A stretch of 64,000 nt of DNA, taken from contig DASYUH010000032.1 of NCBI GenBank assembly GCA_036001465.1, positions 62,001 through 126,000 on the forward strand, given 5' to 3'. The stretch is from Candidatus Polarisedimenticolia bacterium. Its GTDB lineage: Bacteria; Acidobacteriota; Polarisedimenticolia; Gp22-AA2. Shown here one piece after another: positions 17,227-29,071 of the stretch (positions are counted from its first letter, which is position 1; each line of letters starts with the position of its first letter). The notes beneath the pieces were generated by a model. The model was not told the DNA's origin. It did no database searches and saw only the letters and a list, made by a program, of their open reading frames with translations. The translations under genes and the position numbers were made by a program.

Positions 17227-17639
17227 CGGGATCGGCGCCTCCGGACTCGCGGGGCCAGGATCGCCTTCTCCCCCTTGGTCAGGAGGCGCGAGGCGCCGGT
17301 TGTGCGGTCATGGGACACCAGGACCGCCTCCGCCTCGGCCGCCAGGCCGCCGCTTCGCGTGACGAGGGTCTCCTTCGTCCGGATGCTCGACCGGCCGACG
17401 CGCTCGACCCGGCAGCTGGCGACGACCTCGCCGTCCTCCTGGCGCAGCGGCCGCCGGAAGTCGATCGCCACGCGCGCCACCACATAGTCGAACTCCCCGT
17501 CCCGCCGCGCGAAGAGCCGCCGGACCATCTCGTCGCGCGCCTCCTCGAGGTAGTTGAGGAACACGGCGTTGTTGACGTGGCCGTAGGCGTCCATGTCGCG
17601 CCAGCGGATCGGGATGCGCTTCCGGTGGACCCGGCTCAC
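17223..17639 (-). CDS. Acyl-CoA thioesterase (4-hydroxybenzoyl-CoA thioesterase type hotdog fold)
   Basis: A 138-residue hotdog-fold thioesterase. The motif RWRDMDAYGHVNNAVFLNYL is the family active-site region, with the Asp in MDAYGH as the probable catalytic residue. It should hydrolyse an acyl-CoA, which fits the acyl-CoA dehydrogenase encoded across the divergent promoter. The GTG start at 17639 overlaps the dipeptidase stop (GTGA), and its own stop overlaps the next gene. A far longer open frame upstream reads through the antisense strand and is not used. Confidence 0.88.
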   Translation of the reverse strand: MSRVHRKRIPIRWRDMDAYGHVNNAVFLNYLEEARDEMVRRLFARRDGEFDYVVARVAIDFRRPLRQEDGEVVASCRVERVGRSSIRTKETLVTRSGGLAAEAEAVLVSHDRTTGASRLLTKGEKAILAPRVRRRRSR

Positions 17640-18949
17640 TCGGTCTCCAGCCTCGCCGTCCCGGGAGCCTCCGTCGACAGGCCGCGTGCCGCCTCCTCGG
17701 CTCGCGCGAAGAAGCGCAGGAAGTTCTCCCCCAGGACGCCGCGGACGACCTCCTCCGAATGGCCGCGCCGCAGGAGCTCGGCGGTGAGGGCCGGCAGCTT
17801 CGAGACGTCGTCCAGCCCCTCGGGAGGGTCCTCGATGCCGTCGAAGTCGCTGCCCAGGCCGACGGCCTGCGGGCCGGCCACCTCGATGACGTGCTCGATG
17901 TGATCGACGGCCCGCGTCCACGACGTCCGGTGCTTCGGGAGGGCGTCGAACAGCTTGCTGATCGCCTCGTCGCGCGCCTTCGGGTCGGCCTGCAGGTCCT
18001 TCTTGATCTTCAGGTAGGAGTCCATGACCGCCGCGCGATCGGCCTTCGACTGGTCGACCACCTTCTGGTCGAGGAAGTACGACCCGATGTTGATCATCAC
18101 GACGCCCCCGCCTTTGGCGATCCTCCTGATCTGGTCGTCGGTCAGGTTGCGCGGGATGTCGCTCAGGACCCGGCACGAGGAGTGGGAGGCGAACACCGGG
18201 GCGCGCGAGGTCTCGAGCACGTCGTCGATCGTCTCGTCCGACACGTGGGAGACGTCCACCAGCATCCCGATCCGGTTCATCTCGCGCACCACCTGCCGCC
18301 CGAACTCGCTGAGTCCGTGGTGGACCTGATACTCGGCCGGGTTGAAGTCGGGCAGGTAGAACCTCCCGGAGGAGTCGGCCCAGTGGTTCGTGTTGGTGTG
18401 CGTCAGAGTCATGTAGCGCACGCCCAGCCCCTGGAACTGGCGCAGCGCTCCGAGCGAGTCCTCGATGGCGTGCCCCCCTTCGATGCCCATCAGGACGGCG
18501 ATGCGGCCGGCCTTCTTGGCCGCGCGGATGTCGGCGACCGAAGCGGCCAGGACCATCTCCCGCGGGTGCGCTGAGACCACGCGCCGCGTCAGGTCGATGA
18601 GCTCGAGCGCCTCGCGCGCCGCCCCGCCCGTCTCGGCGAAGCGCGCCGGGACGTAGATGGCGAAGAACGGGGCCGTGAGCCCCCCTTCCAGGGCCCGCGG
18701 GATGTCGAAATGCGGCGTCGCCCCGCGCTCGCCCACATCGGCCCACTTCTTCTCGAGCGTGTACGGCGCGTCCACGTGGGTGTCCACCACGATGGCGCGG
18801 GCGTGCAGGCGCCGGGCAGCGGCTTCCCTGTTGCCGGCCGCCGCGGCCCCTTCCGCGCCTCGAGCCGCGGCGCCCCGCACGCCGCCGACCGCGGTGTCGA
18901 TTGCCAGGACAGCGAACAGGGTTCCCACGCCTGCGAGCCAGCGTCTCAT
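17636..18949 (-). CDS. Membrane dipeptidase (peptidase family M19)
   Basis: A 437-residue zinc dipeptidase. Metal ligands are visible: DTHVD near the N-terminus, the bridging Glu in GIEGGHA, His in DVSHVS and in ASHSSC, and Asp in LGSDFDG. A signal peptide (LAGVGTLFAVLAIDTAVGG) suggests export to the periplasm. The ATG at 18949 has GGAGGA six bases upstream. It is first in the minus-strand run that leads on to the thioesterase and the ABC genes. M19 enzymes cleave dipeptides, including some with a D-residue; the natural substrate here is unknown. Confidence 0.92.
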   Translation of the reverse strand: MRRWLAGVGTLFAVLAIDTAVGGVRGAAARGAEGAAAAGNREAAARRLHARAIVVDTHVDAPYTLEKKWADVGERGATPHFDIPRALEGGLTAPFFAIYVPARFAETGGAAREALELIDLTRRVVSAHPREMVLAASVADIRAAKKAGRIAVLMGIEGGHAIEDSLGALRQFQGLGVRYMTLTHTNTNHWADSSGRFYLPDFNPAEYQVHHGLSEFGRQVVREMNRIGMLVDVSHVSDETIDDVLETSRAPVFASHSSCRVLSDIPRNLTDDQIRRIAKGGGVVMINIGSYFLDQKVVDQSKADRAAVMDSYLKIKKDLQADPKARDEAISKLFDALPKHRTSWTRAVDHIEHVIEVAGPQAVGLGSDFDGIEDPPEGLDDVSKLPALTAELLRRGHSEEVVRGVLGENFLRFFARAEEAARGLSTEAPGTARLETE

Positions 18950-18989
18950 TTTTCCTCCTCCGGGATCGGGGGATTCTCGCACACCTGCG

Positions 18990-18998
18990 TGCTACCAT
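18990..18998 (+). promoter_or_regulatory. Extended -10 promoter element for the acyl-CoA dehydrogenase gene
   Basis: TGC (18990-18992) and TACCAT (18993-18998) match the extended -10 form seen at other starts in this window (TGCTAGCAT-like). The gene starts at 19056 with an RBS, giving a 5' leader of about 50 bases. No good -35 is seen. Confidence 0.45.
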
Positions 18999-19055
18999 CC
19001 CTCCCATCCCGCGATCCGGCGTGGTTTCACCCGCTGCTCCCGGAGGGGGACGGCC

Positions 19056-20219
19056 ATGGACTTCGACCTGACGCCCGAGCTTTTGGCCCTGCAGGAGAGG
19101 GCCCGCCGCTTCACCGAGGACGAGCTGGTCCCGCACGAGATGACCGTCGAGGAGACCGAGGCGCTCCCCGACGACGTGTCGGAGCGCCTGCGGCGCCTGT
19201 CGATCGAGCTCGGGCTGTGGGCCATGAACGTGCCGAAGGAGATGGGCGGCCTCGGGTCGTCGGTCCTGGAGCAGGTGATCGTCCAGGAGCAGGCGGGGCG
19301 CGCCACCAACGATCTCTGGGGGTACGTGGGCGGGCCGTACAACGCGCTCCTGCGCTGCAACGAGCCGCAGCGCAGGAAGTACCTCGACCCGGCGGTCCGC
19401 GGCACGGCCGCCGCGGTGGCCTACGCCATCACCGAGCCGGGGGGCGGTTCCGACACCTCCGGCCTCCGGACCACCGCCGTCAGGAACGGCGGGCGGTGGG
19501 TGATCAACGGCGAGAAGTGGTTCGTCACCAGCGGCGAGCGGGCGCCGGCGGTGATCGTCCACTGCGTCACCGGTCCGGACGAGCAGACGCTGTTCCTGGT
19601 GGATCGCGGCACGCCCGGGATGCGCATCCAGCGCATCCCGCACTTCATGACGCGCACCGAGGACAAGCACCCGGAGATGGTCTTCGAGAACTGCGAGGTG
19701 GACGAGGCGCAGATGCTCGGCGGCGCCGGCGAGGCGAACACGATCACCCGGGCCTGGTTCCGCGAGGAGCGGCTGCACATCGGCGCGCGCTGCCTGGGCG
19801 CGGCCCAGCGCCTCCTGGAGGAGGCGAAAGCCTGGTGCGCCACGCGCGAGACGTTCGGACGGAAGCTGTACCGGCACCAGGCGATCGGCGCGATGCTGGC
19901 CGATTCGGCCACCGAGCTGTTCGCGGCCCGCATGATGACCTACAAGGTCGCGTGGGAGGAGGACACCGGCCGAGCCGACCTGAAGACCCTGCACGCCAAG
20001 GCTTCGATGGTGAAGCTCTACTGCTCCGAGATGGCCAACCGGGTCGCCGATCGCGTGGTGCAGATCTTCGGCGGGCGCGGCTACTGCCGGGACTTCGCCG
20101 CCGAGCGCCACTTCCGCCACCTGCGCGTCGACCGGATCTGGGAAGGGACCTCCGAGATCATGCGGGAGATCATCGTCAACGGCGTGATGAAGCGCGATCT
20201 CGACCGCCTGGTCCGCTAG
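19056..20219 (+). CDS. Acyl-CoA dehydrogenase
   Basis: A 387-residue flavoenzyme of the ACAD family, which makes a trans-2-enoyl-CoA. Signatures are YAITEPGGGSDTSG (FAD and substrate loop), GEKWFVTSG, and the C-terminal WEGTSEIMREI, where the Glu after Trp occupies the position of the MCAD catalytic base. The ATG at 19056 follows GGAGGGGGA at a good distance. The chain-length preference cannot be read from the sequence. It lies beside a class III aminotransferase and an acyl-CoA synthetase on the same strand, and divergent from the thioesterase operon, which suggests breakdown of a carboxylic or amino acid. Confidence 0.93.
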   Translation: MDFDLTPELLALQERARRFTEDELVPHEMTVEETEALPDDVSERLRRLSIELGLWAMNVPKEMGGLGSSVLEQVIVQEQAGRATNDLWGYVGGPYNALLRCNEPQRRKYLDPAVRGTAAAVAYAITEPGGGSDTSGLRTTAVRNGGRWVINGEKWFVTSGERAPAVIVHCVTGPDEQTLFLVDRGTPGMRIQRIPHFMTRTEDKHPEMVFENCEVDEAQMLGGAGEANTITRAWFREERLHIGARCLGAAQRLLEEAKAWCATRETFGRKLYRHQAIGAMLADSATELFAARMMTYKVAWEEDTGRADLKTLHAKASMVKLYCSEMANRVADRVVQIFGGRGYCRDFAAERHFRHLRVDRIWEGTSEIMREIIVNGVMKRDLDRLVR

Positions 20220-20246
20220 GACCGTTTCACGGCGTGGTTCGGCGCA

Positions 20247-20276
20247 TTGACCGTTCCGGCGCGGCTTTGCTAGCAT
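20247..20276 (+). promoter_or_regulatory. Strong sigma-70 promoter upstream of the aminotransferase
   Basis: TTGACC (20247-20252), an 18-base spacer, then TAGCAT (20271-20276) preceded by TGC (extended -10). This nearly repeats the promoter at 41879-41908. The predicted start point falls at about 20283, where an ATG begins a tiny reading frame. Confidence 0.7.
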
Positions 20277-20282
20277 CGGCTC

Positions 20283-20318
20283 ATGCGCACGCTGCGCGTC
20301 GATCCGGAAGATCTCTGA
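20283..20318 (+). CDS. Possible 11-codon leaderless leader peptide
   Basis: A reading frame of 11 codons (MRTLRVDPEDL) starts six bases after the -10 hexamer TAGCAT and ends 77 bases before the aminotransferase start. No RBS precedes it, as expected for a leaderless start. It may be a regulatory upstream peptide, or the ATG may be there by chance. No attenuator-like codon run or terminator is obvious. Confidence 0.3.
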   Translation: MRTLRVDPEDL

Positions 20319-20395
20319 TCGTCATCCCCCGATCCTGAACGGCCGCCCTCGCATTCATTGTTCTCACCATTCCGGTCATCCGACAGGAGTCCGCC

Positions 20396-21799
20396 ATGAA
20401 TATCGACAGGAGCGCGCCCCCCCGGCCGCCGGTGACGCCGCCACCCGGCGCCGTCCCCTTCCCCGCGCCCGATCCGCTCGCCGCCGAGCTGGCGCGGTTC
20501 AAGTCCCGGTCGGCCGGCTCGATCGACGAGCTGGAGCGCGCCCGGCGGTTCCTGCCCGCGGGCGTCTGCAGCAACTTCCGGGTGATGGATCCCCACACGC
20601 TGTTCCTGCGCGCGGCGCGCGGCGCGCACGTCTGGGACGTGGACGGCCACGAGTACGTCGACTGGAGCCTGGCGCAGTCGACGCTCCTGACCGGGCACGC
20701 CCACCCGGCCGTCCTCGACGCGGTGCGCCGGCAGATGGGGAACGGCACGATGACCTGCTATCCGAACCCGCGCACGGCCGACCTGGCGCGGATCGTCTGC
20801 GAGCGCTTCCGGCTCGACCTGGTGCGCTTCGTCAACACCGGGTCCGAGGCGACCCAGTACGCGGTGCGCGTGGCGCGAGGCGCGACCGCCCGGGACACGG
20901 TCCTGAAGTTCGACGCCTGCTACCACGGCGGGGCGCCGGAGTTCTGGCTGGGCCGGCCCGAGACGGACCTGCCTCCCGGCGCCCCGGAGTGGATGGGCCA
21001 GGAGATCTACAGCGCCGGGATCCCGCGCGCCCTCGTCAGCAAGACGCTGCTCGCCGCGTACAACGATCTCGAGAGCGCGCGCGCGGCGTTCCGCGCCCAC
21101 CCGCAGGAGATCGCCGCGGTGATCCTCGAGCCGATCGTCTTCAATCTGGGCGTCCTCCTGCCGCGCGAGGGATTCCTCCAGGGGCTGCGCGATCTCTGCG
21201 ACCGGGAGGGGGCGGTCCTCATCTATGATGAGGTCAAGATGGGATGCAAGCTCGGCCTCAAGGGGGCGGGCGAGTATTTCGGCGTGGCGGCGGACCTCGT
21301 GGCGATGGCCAAGTCGATCGGCGGCGGCTTTCCGATCGGCCTGTTCGGCGGACGTCGCGACCTGATGGAGGGGATCGAGACGCGCAACGTCAAGCACGTC
21401 GGCACCTACGCCGCCAACGCGATCGGCCTGGCGGCCGCTCACGCCACTCTGACCGAGGTCCTGACTCCAACGGCCTACGACCGGATGTTCGCCGTCAACC
21501 AGGCCCTGGCGGACGGCTACCGGGAGATCATCACCCGCACCGGAATCGAGGCGCACGTGGTCACCGCGGGGGCCGCCGGCTCCCTGTTCTACGGCCGGGC
21601 GCCGGTGCAGGGCCTGGATGACTTCAAGCGCACCCGGATGGACCGGTTCCTGAGGCTCTGGGTCGGCATGGCGAACCGCGGCATCCTGCCGCAGGCCTAC
21701 GGCCCGGAGGACATCTGGACCGTCTCGGTGCAGCACAGCGACGAGGACGTCGAGGCCACCCTGCGCGCCTTCCGCGAGGTGGCGCCGATGCTCGGCTGA
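20396..21799 (+). CDS. Class III PLP-dependent aminotransferase (glutamate-1-semialdehyde aminomutase-like)
   Basis: A 467-residue fold-type I PLP enzyme most similar in motif layout to glutamate-1-semialdehyde 2,1-aminomutase. It has VDGHEYVDW near the N-terminus, NTGSEATQYA for cofactor phosphate, IYDEVKMG, and the Schiff-base Lys in AMAKSIGGGFPIG. It is longer than HemL at the N-terminus, with a Pro-rich opening (PRPPVTPPPGA). With no other haem gene near and a CoA ligase one base downstream, a catabolic transaminase is more likely than HemL itself. An AGGAG RBS precedes the ATG. Confidence 0.85.
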   Translation: MNIDRSAPPRPPVTPPPGAVPFPAPDPLAAELARFKSRSAGSIDELERARRFLPAGVCSNFRVMDPHTLFLRAARGAHVWDVDGHEYVDWSLAQSTLLTGHAHPAVLDAVRRQMGNGTMTCYPNPRTADLARIVCERFRLDLVRFVNTGSEATQYAVRVARGATARDTVLKFDACYHGGAPEFWLGRPETDLPPGAPEWMGQEIYSAGIPRALVSKTLLAAYNDLESARAAFRAHPQEIAAVILEPIVFNLGVLLPREGFLQGLRDLCDREGAVLIYDEVKMGCKLGLKGAGEYFGVAADLVAMAKSIGGGFPIGLFGGRRDLMEGIETRNVKHVGTYAANAIGLAAAHATLTEVLTPTAYDRMFAVNQALADGYREIITRTGIEAHVVTAGAAGSLFYGRAPVQGLDDFKRTRMDRFLRLWVGMANRGILPQAYGPEDIWTVSVQHSDEDVEATLRAFREVAPMLG

Positions 21800-21800
21800 A

Positions 21801-23948
21801 ATGGAGGGCGACGCACACGCCCTGGCGCGCCTGTTCGACCCGCGCGGTGTCGCCATCCTTGGCGCGTCGCAGGCCCCCGGCAAGTACGGAACCATCCTGC
21901 TCCAGACGCTCATCGAGGAGGGGTTTGCGGGGGCGATCCATCCGGTCAACCCGAAGGGGGGCGCGCTCTTGGGCCGCCCCTTCCTGAAATCGCTCGACGA
22001 CGCTCACGGGCCTGTCGACGTCGCCCTCGTCGTGAGGCCCGCCCCCGAAGTCCCGGCGGCGATCCAGGACGTCGCCCGCCGGCGCATCCCGTTCGCGATC
22101 GTCTACGCCGCCGGATTCTCCGAGCACGGCGAGGAGGGGCTCCGCCTCGAGCGCGACATGGTCGCGACGGCGGCCGCCGGCGGCACGCGCATCGTCGGCC
22201 CCAACTGCATGAACATCTTCAGCGCCCCGGCCCGATTGAACCTGAGCGCCATCGTGCCGTTTCCCGAGGGGGGCCTCGGCTTCCTGTCGGCGAGCGGCAA
22301 CCTGGGATACGCCCTGGCGCGCGAGGCCATGAGGCGGCCGGGCGTCGGGTTCTCGCGCTTCGTCTCCGCCGGCAACCAGGCCGACCTCGCACTCGACGAC
22401 TACCTCGACTACCTGCGCGCCGATCCGCACACGCGCGCCGTCCTGGTCTTCGTGGAGGGGTTCGCGCGTGGCCGCGGGCGCGCCTTTCTCGAAGCGGTCG
22501 AGGGAACCGCGGCCGAGAAGCCGGTCCTGGTCCTGCGAGGCGGGCGCACGCGCGCGGGCCGGCGCTCCGCCCGATCGCACACCGGCGCCCTGGCCGGCGA
22601 GGCGGAGGCGCTGGCCCAGGCGCTGGAGCAGGCGGGGGCCGTCCTCGTCGATCGCGCCGACGAGGCGCTGTCGATCGCTCAGGCGTTCCTGACCTCGCCG
22701 CTGCCCGCGGGCCCCGCCGTGGCGCTCGTCGGAGAGGGTGGAGGCCATGCGACCCTGACCTCGGACGCCGCCTCGGAGGCGGGGCTCCGGATCGATCCGC
22801 TTCCGGAAGGCGTCGTGGCCGCGCTGCGGGCGCACCTGCCGCCCTTCGCGGCGATCGTGAGCAACCCTGTCGAGCTCGCCGGCCGGTCGGAATACGATGT
22901 GCGGGCGTACGAGAACGTCCTCGATCCGATCCTGGACTGGCCGGGCTGCGACCAGGTGATTCTGTTCGGCGGGTACGCGCTGTACGACGAGGCGCTTGCG
23001 GGCTTCCTCGACCGCCGGCGCCGCGAGACGCGCAAGCCGATCCTGATCCATGACCTGTACGCCGACGAGGAGCGTGCGGCCTTCGCCCCGCTGCGCCGCC
23101 TCGGCCTGCCCCTCTATGCCTCCTCGGAGATCGCGGCGCGCGCCGGGGCGGCCCTGGCCCGCGGCGGGCGCGCCCGCGAGCGGGCGATCCGGACGCTGCA
23201 GTGGCGCCGCGCGGGGCGGCCGGCCGGTGACGTCGCGCCTCTTCCGCCCGACCTGCGGGCCGCGATCGACGACGGGCGCCGCCGGCCGGAGCGCGCGCTG
23301 TCCGAGGACGAGGCCGCGCGACTCCTGGCGCATTTCGGCGTTCCCGTGCTCCCCGCCCGCCTCGCCGGCGACGAGGAGTCCGCGGTCGATGCCGCCGCGT
23401 CGCTCGGGTTCCCCGTCGTCCTCAAGGTGCACGACCCGGCCGTCGTCCACAAGAGCGACGCGGGCGGGGTCCACCTCGACCTGAGAACGCCCGAGGAGGT
23501 CAGGCAGGCCTACAGGGAGACGGGCCGATCGCAGGGGGCCGCTCGGCCATCGACATCGGGCCGGGCGGCGGTCCGCCTCACTCCGTTCCGCCGCGGGGGC
23601 GTCGAGACGATCGCCGGGGCGCGGCGCGACGAGCACCTGGGGCCGGTGCTCCTCTTCGGGACGGGCGGCACCGACGCCGAGTCGGTGCGCGACGTCGCGC
23701 TCCGCACGATCCCCTGCCCCCGGGGCACGATCGACGGGATGATCGGATCCACCGGCGCCGGCCGCCGGCTCGCGGGAGGGCGCGGCCGCCCCGCGGCCGA
23801 TCGCTCCGCGGTGGCCGCGACGCTCGAGGCCCTGGCCCGGCTCCTGCTGTCCGTGGCGGAGGTCGCAGACGCCGAAGTGAACCCCCTGCTCTGTTCAGCC
23901 GACGGCGCGGTGGCGCTCGATGCGCGGGTCATTCTCCACGAACCCTGA
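21801..23948 (+). CDS. ADP-forming acyl-CoA synthetase (fused alpha and beta subunits)
   Basis: A 715-residue fused acetate--CoA ligase (ADP-forming) type enzyme. The alpha half has a CoA-binding Rossmann fold (GVAILGASQAPGKYG), the succinyl-CoA-ligase-like domain (GLGFLSASGNLG) and the phospho-His region SHTGALAGE. The beta half is an ATP-grasp domain (VLKVHDPAVVHKSDAGGV, then GPVLLFGTGG and EVNPLL). The ATP-grasp middle looks short and poorly conserved between about residues 575 and 600 (SQGAARPSTSGRAAV), where the usual VQEMV-type motif is not seen. It should interconvert an acyl-CoA, ADP and phosphate with the free acid and ATP. It follows the aminotransferase by one base, and so is probably co-translated. 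Confidence 0.85.
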   Translation: MEGDAHALARLFDPRGVAILGASQAPGKYGTILLQTLIEEGFAGAIHPVNPKGGALLGRPFLKSLDDAHGPVDVALVVRPAPEVPAAIQDVARRRIPFAIVYAAGFSEHGEEGLRLERDMVATAAAGGTRIVGPNCMNIFSAPARLNLSAIVPFPEGGLGFLSASGNLGYALAREAMRRPGVGFSRFVSAGNQADLALDDYLDYLRADPHTRAVLVFVEGFARGRGRAFLEAVEGTAAEKPVLVLRGGRTRAGRRSARSHTGALAGEAEALAQALEQAGAVLVDRADEALSIAQAFLTSPLPAGPAVALVGEGGGHATLTSDAASEAGLRIDPLPEGVVAALRAHLPPFAAIVSNPVELAGRSEYDVRAYENVLDPILDWPGCDQVILFGGYALYDEALAGFLDRRRRETRKPILIHDLYADEERAAFAPLRRLGLPLYASSEIAARAGAALARGGRARERAIRTLQWRRAGRPAGDVAPLPPDLRAAIDDGRRRPERALSEDEAARLLAHFGVPVLPARLAGDEESAVDAAASLGFPVVLKVHDPAVVHKSDAGGVHLDLRTPEEVRQAYRETGRSQGAARPSTSGRAAVRLTPFRRGGVETIAGARRDEHLGPVLLFGTGGTDAESVRDVALRTIPCPRGTIDGMIGSTGAGRRLAGGRGRPAADRSAVAATLEALARLLLSVAEVADAEVNPLLCSADGAVALDARVILHEP

Positions 23949-23959
23949 ACGGACGAGAC

Positions 23960-26130
23960 TTACCTGGCGGCCCGGCGGCGGGGCGTAGTCCCTGCGGCGA
24001 TCTTGTGACCGGCCGTCTGCTTCTCGAGCAGCGCCTTGAACTGATCGGCCGGCAGCGGCTTGCTGAAGAGATAGCCCTGCATGAGCCTGCAGCGGCGCTC
24101 CAGGAGGCAGTCGCGCTGCTCATCGGTCTCCACCCCTTCGGCGATCACCGCCATCTTCAGCCCCTCCGCCATGGCGATGATGGCCGCCGTGATGGCGGCG
24201 TCGCCGGGGTCGGTGCCGATGTCGCGGGTGAACGACTGGTCGATCTTCAGCGTGTCAATGGGGAAGCGCTTCAGGTAGGTCAGGGACGAATAGCCGGTCC
24301 CGAAGTCGTCGACCGAGATGCGCGGGCCCATCTTCCTGAGGCGCTTCAGCGAGTTGATCGTCTCCTCGACGCTCTGCACCAGGATGCTCTCGGTGATCTC
24401 GAGCTCGAGGCACTTCGGATCGAAGCCCGTCGCCTTCAGGGCGTCCTCCACGGTGTGGACCAGCTGCTGCTGGCGGAACTGGCGGCCCGAGAGGTTGACC
24501 GCGATGATCAGCCGCCCGTGGCCGGCGTCCCGCCAGGCCTTTCCCTGGGCGGCCGCCGTGCGCACCACCCACTCCCCGATCGACAGGATGAGCCCGGTCT
24601 CCTCGGCCAGGGGGATGAAGTCGGCCGGCGACACCATGCCGAGGTCGGGGTGCTTCCAGCGGATCAGGGCCTCGGCGCCGAAAATCGTCCCCGTGTCCAC
24701 GTCCACCTGGGGCTGGTAGTACAGCATGAACTCCCCGCGCTCGAGCGCCTTGCGCATGGCGTTCTCCATCGCCAGGCGCTGGAAGGCGGAGGCGTTCATC
24801 GACGTGTTGTAGAACTGGTAGTTCCCCCGCCCGGCGTCCTTGGCGTGGTACATGGCGGAGTCGGCGTTCTTGAGCAGGGTCTCGACGTCGGCGCCGTCGT
24901 GCGGGAACAGGCTGATGCCGATGCTTCCCGTGACGAACACCTCGTGCTCCTCGAGCTTGAACGGCTCGGCCATCGAGTCGATGATGCGGTGCGCGATCCG
25001 GGCCGCGTCCTCGCCGCGCGCGATGTCGGAGATGGTCACGATGAACTCGTCTCCCCCGAGGCGGGCGACGCTGTCGCTCGAAGCCAGAGGATCGCCGCGG
25101 GCGATGGTGTCGGTGCTGCGCAGGCATTTCTTGAGCCGCTCCGAAACCGCCTGCAGCAGGCGGTCGCCCACGGTGTGCCCCAGCGTGTCGTTGATCCGCT
25201 TGAAGCGGTCCAGGTCCAGGAAGAGCATCGCCAGCGTCCGCCCCTGCCGCTGGGCGTTGGCCAGCGACTGGTTGAGCCGCTCCATGAACAGCGCCCGGTT
25301 CGGCAGCCGCGTGAGCCCGTCGTAATAGGCCAGGAAGCGGATCTGATCCTCGATCTTCTTGCGTTCCGTGATGTCCTGGGTCGTGCCCTCGAGACGCAGC
25401 GCCGTGCCGTCCTCGTCGAACACGACCTGGGCCTGCTCATGCACGTGACGCACCTCGCCGTCGGGCCCGGTGGTGCGCGCGTCGAAGCTGTAGGGCCCCT
25501 CCCGGCGCACCGCGTCACCCGTGGCGCGCGCCACCAGCTCCCGATCCTGGGGATGCAGAAGCTCGAGGTAGGACTTCAGGTCCGGCTTGAACGACTTCGG
25601 GTCCACGCCGAAGATGCGGAACATCTCGTCCGACCACTGCATCCGCCCGGACTTGATCTGCCGTTCCCAGTTCCCGAGTCGGGCGATGCGCTGGGCGCTC
25701 GCGAGACGCGCCTCGCTGCCCCGCAGATCGTCGAGGGCGTGCTTGGCCCGCAGCATGTAGCGCACGCGGTGCCCCAGGACGAAGAGGTTGATCGGCTTGC
25801 TGGCGAAGTCGGTCGCGCCGGCCTCGTAGGCCTGGCGGATCGAGTCGGTGTCGTCGAGGCCGGTGAGGATCAGGATCGGCGTGGTGGCGGCGGCGGGGAG
25901 CAGGCGCAGCGCGGCCGTCGCCGCGAAGCCGTCCATCACCGGCATGCGGACGTCCATCAGGACCATCTCCGGTTTGTGGACCGTGAACGCCTCCACGCCT
26001 TCCGCGCCGTTCCGGGCCTCCACCACGGCGAACTGGAAGTGCTCGAGGGCTTCCTTGACGAGCTCGCGGATCGCGGTGTCGTCGTCCACCACCAGAATCA
26101 CGGGTTTTCGGTCCTGCGCTTCCGCGTCGT

Positions 26131-26134
<4 letters not shown>
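23960..26134 (-). CDS. Response regulator with PAS, GGDEF and EAL domains
   Basis: A 724-residue cytosolic output protein. The start is the GTG at 26134, overlapping the kinase stop (GTGA) with GGAG upstream. Order: receiver (VILVVDDD, probable phospho-Asp in VLMDVRMP), a PAS domain with PAC-like ending ([15 protein letters not shown]), GGDEF (RLGGDEFIV, intact) and EAL ([24 protein letters not shown], intact). It could make or break cyclic di-GMP; the sign cannot be told. Just before the GGDEF motif is an apparent 12-residue insertion or repeat: RSTDTIARG occurs, then SSDSVARLG. The RxxD I-site sequence is present only in the first copy. It probably receives phosphate from the adjoining hybrid kinase. 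Confidence 0.93.
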
Positions 26135-29052
<2,918 letters not shown>

Positions 29053-29071
29053 GGCCGAGCGGAATTCCTCC

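Noticed and set aside
20396-21799. Naming the aminotransferase hemL
   Set aside because: Only the family is clear. The N-terminal extension and its catabolic neighbours argue against tetrapyrrole synthesis, so no symbol is given.
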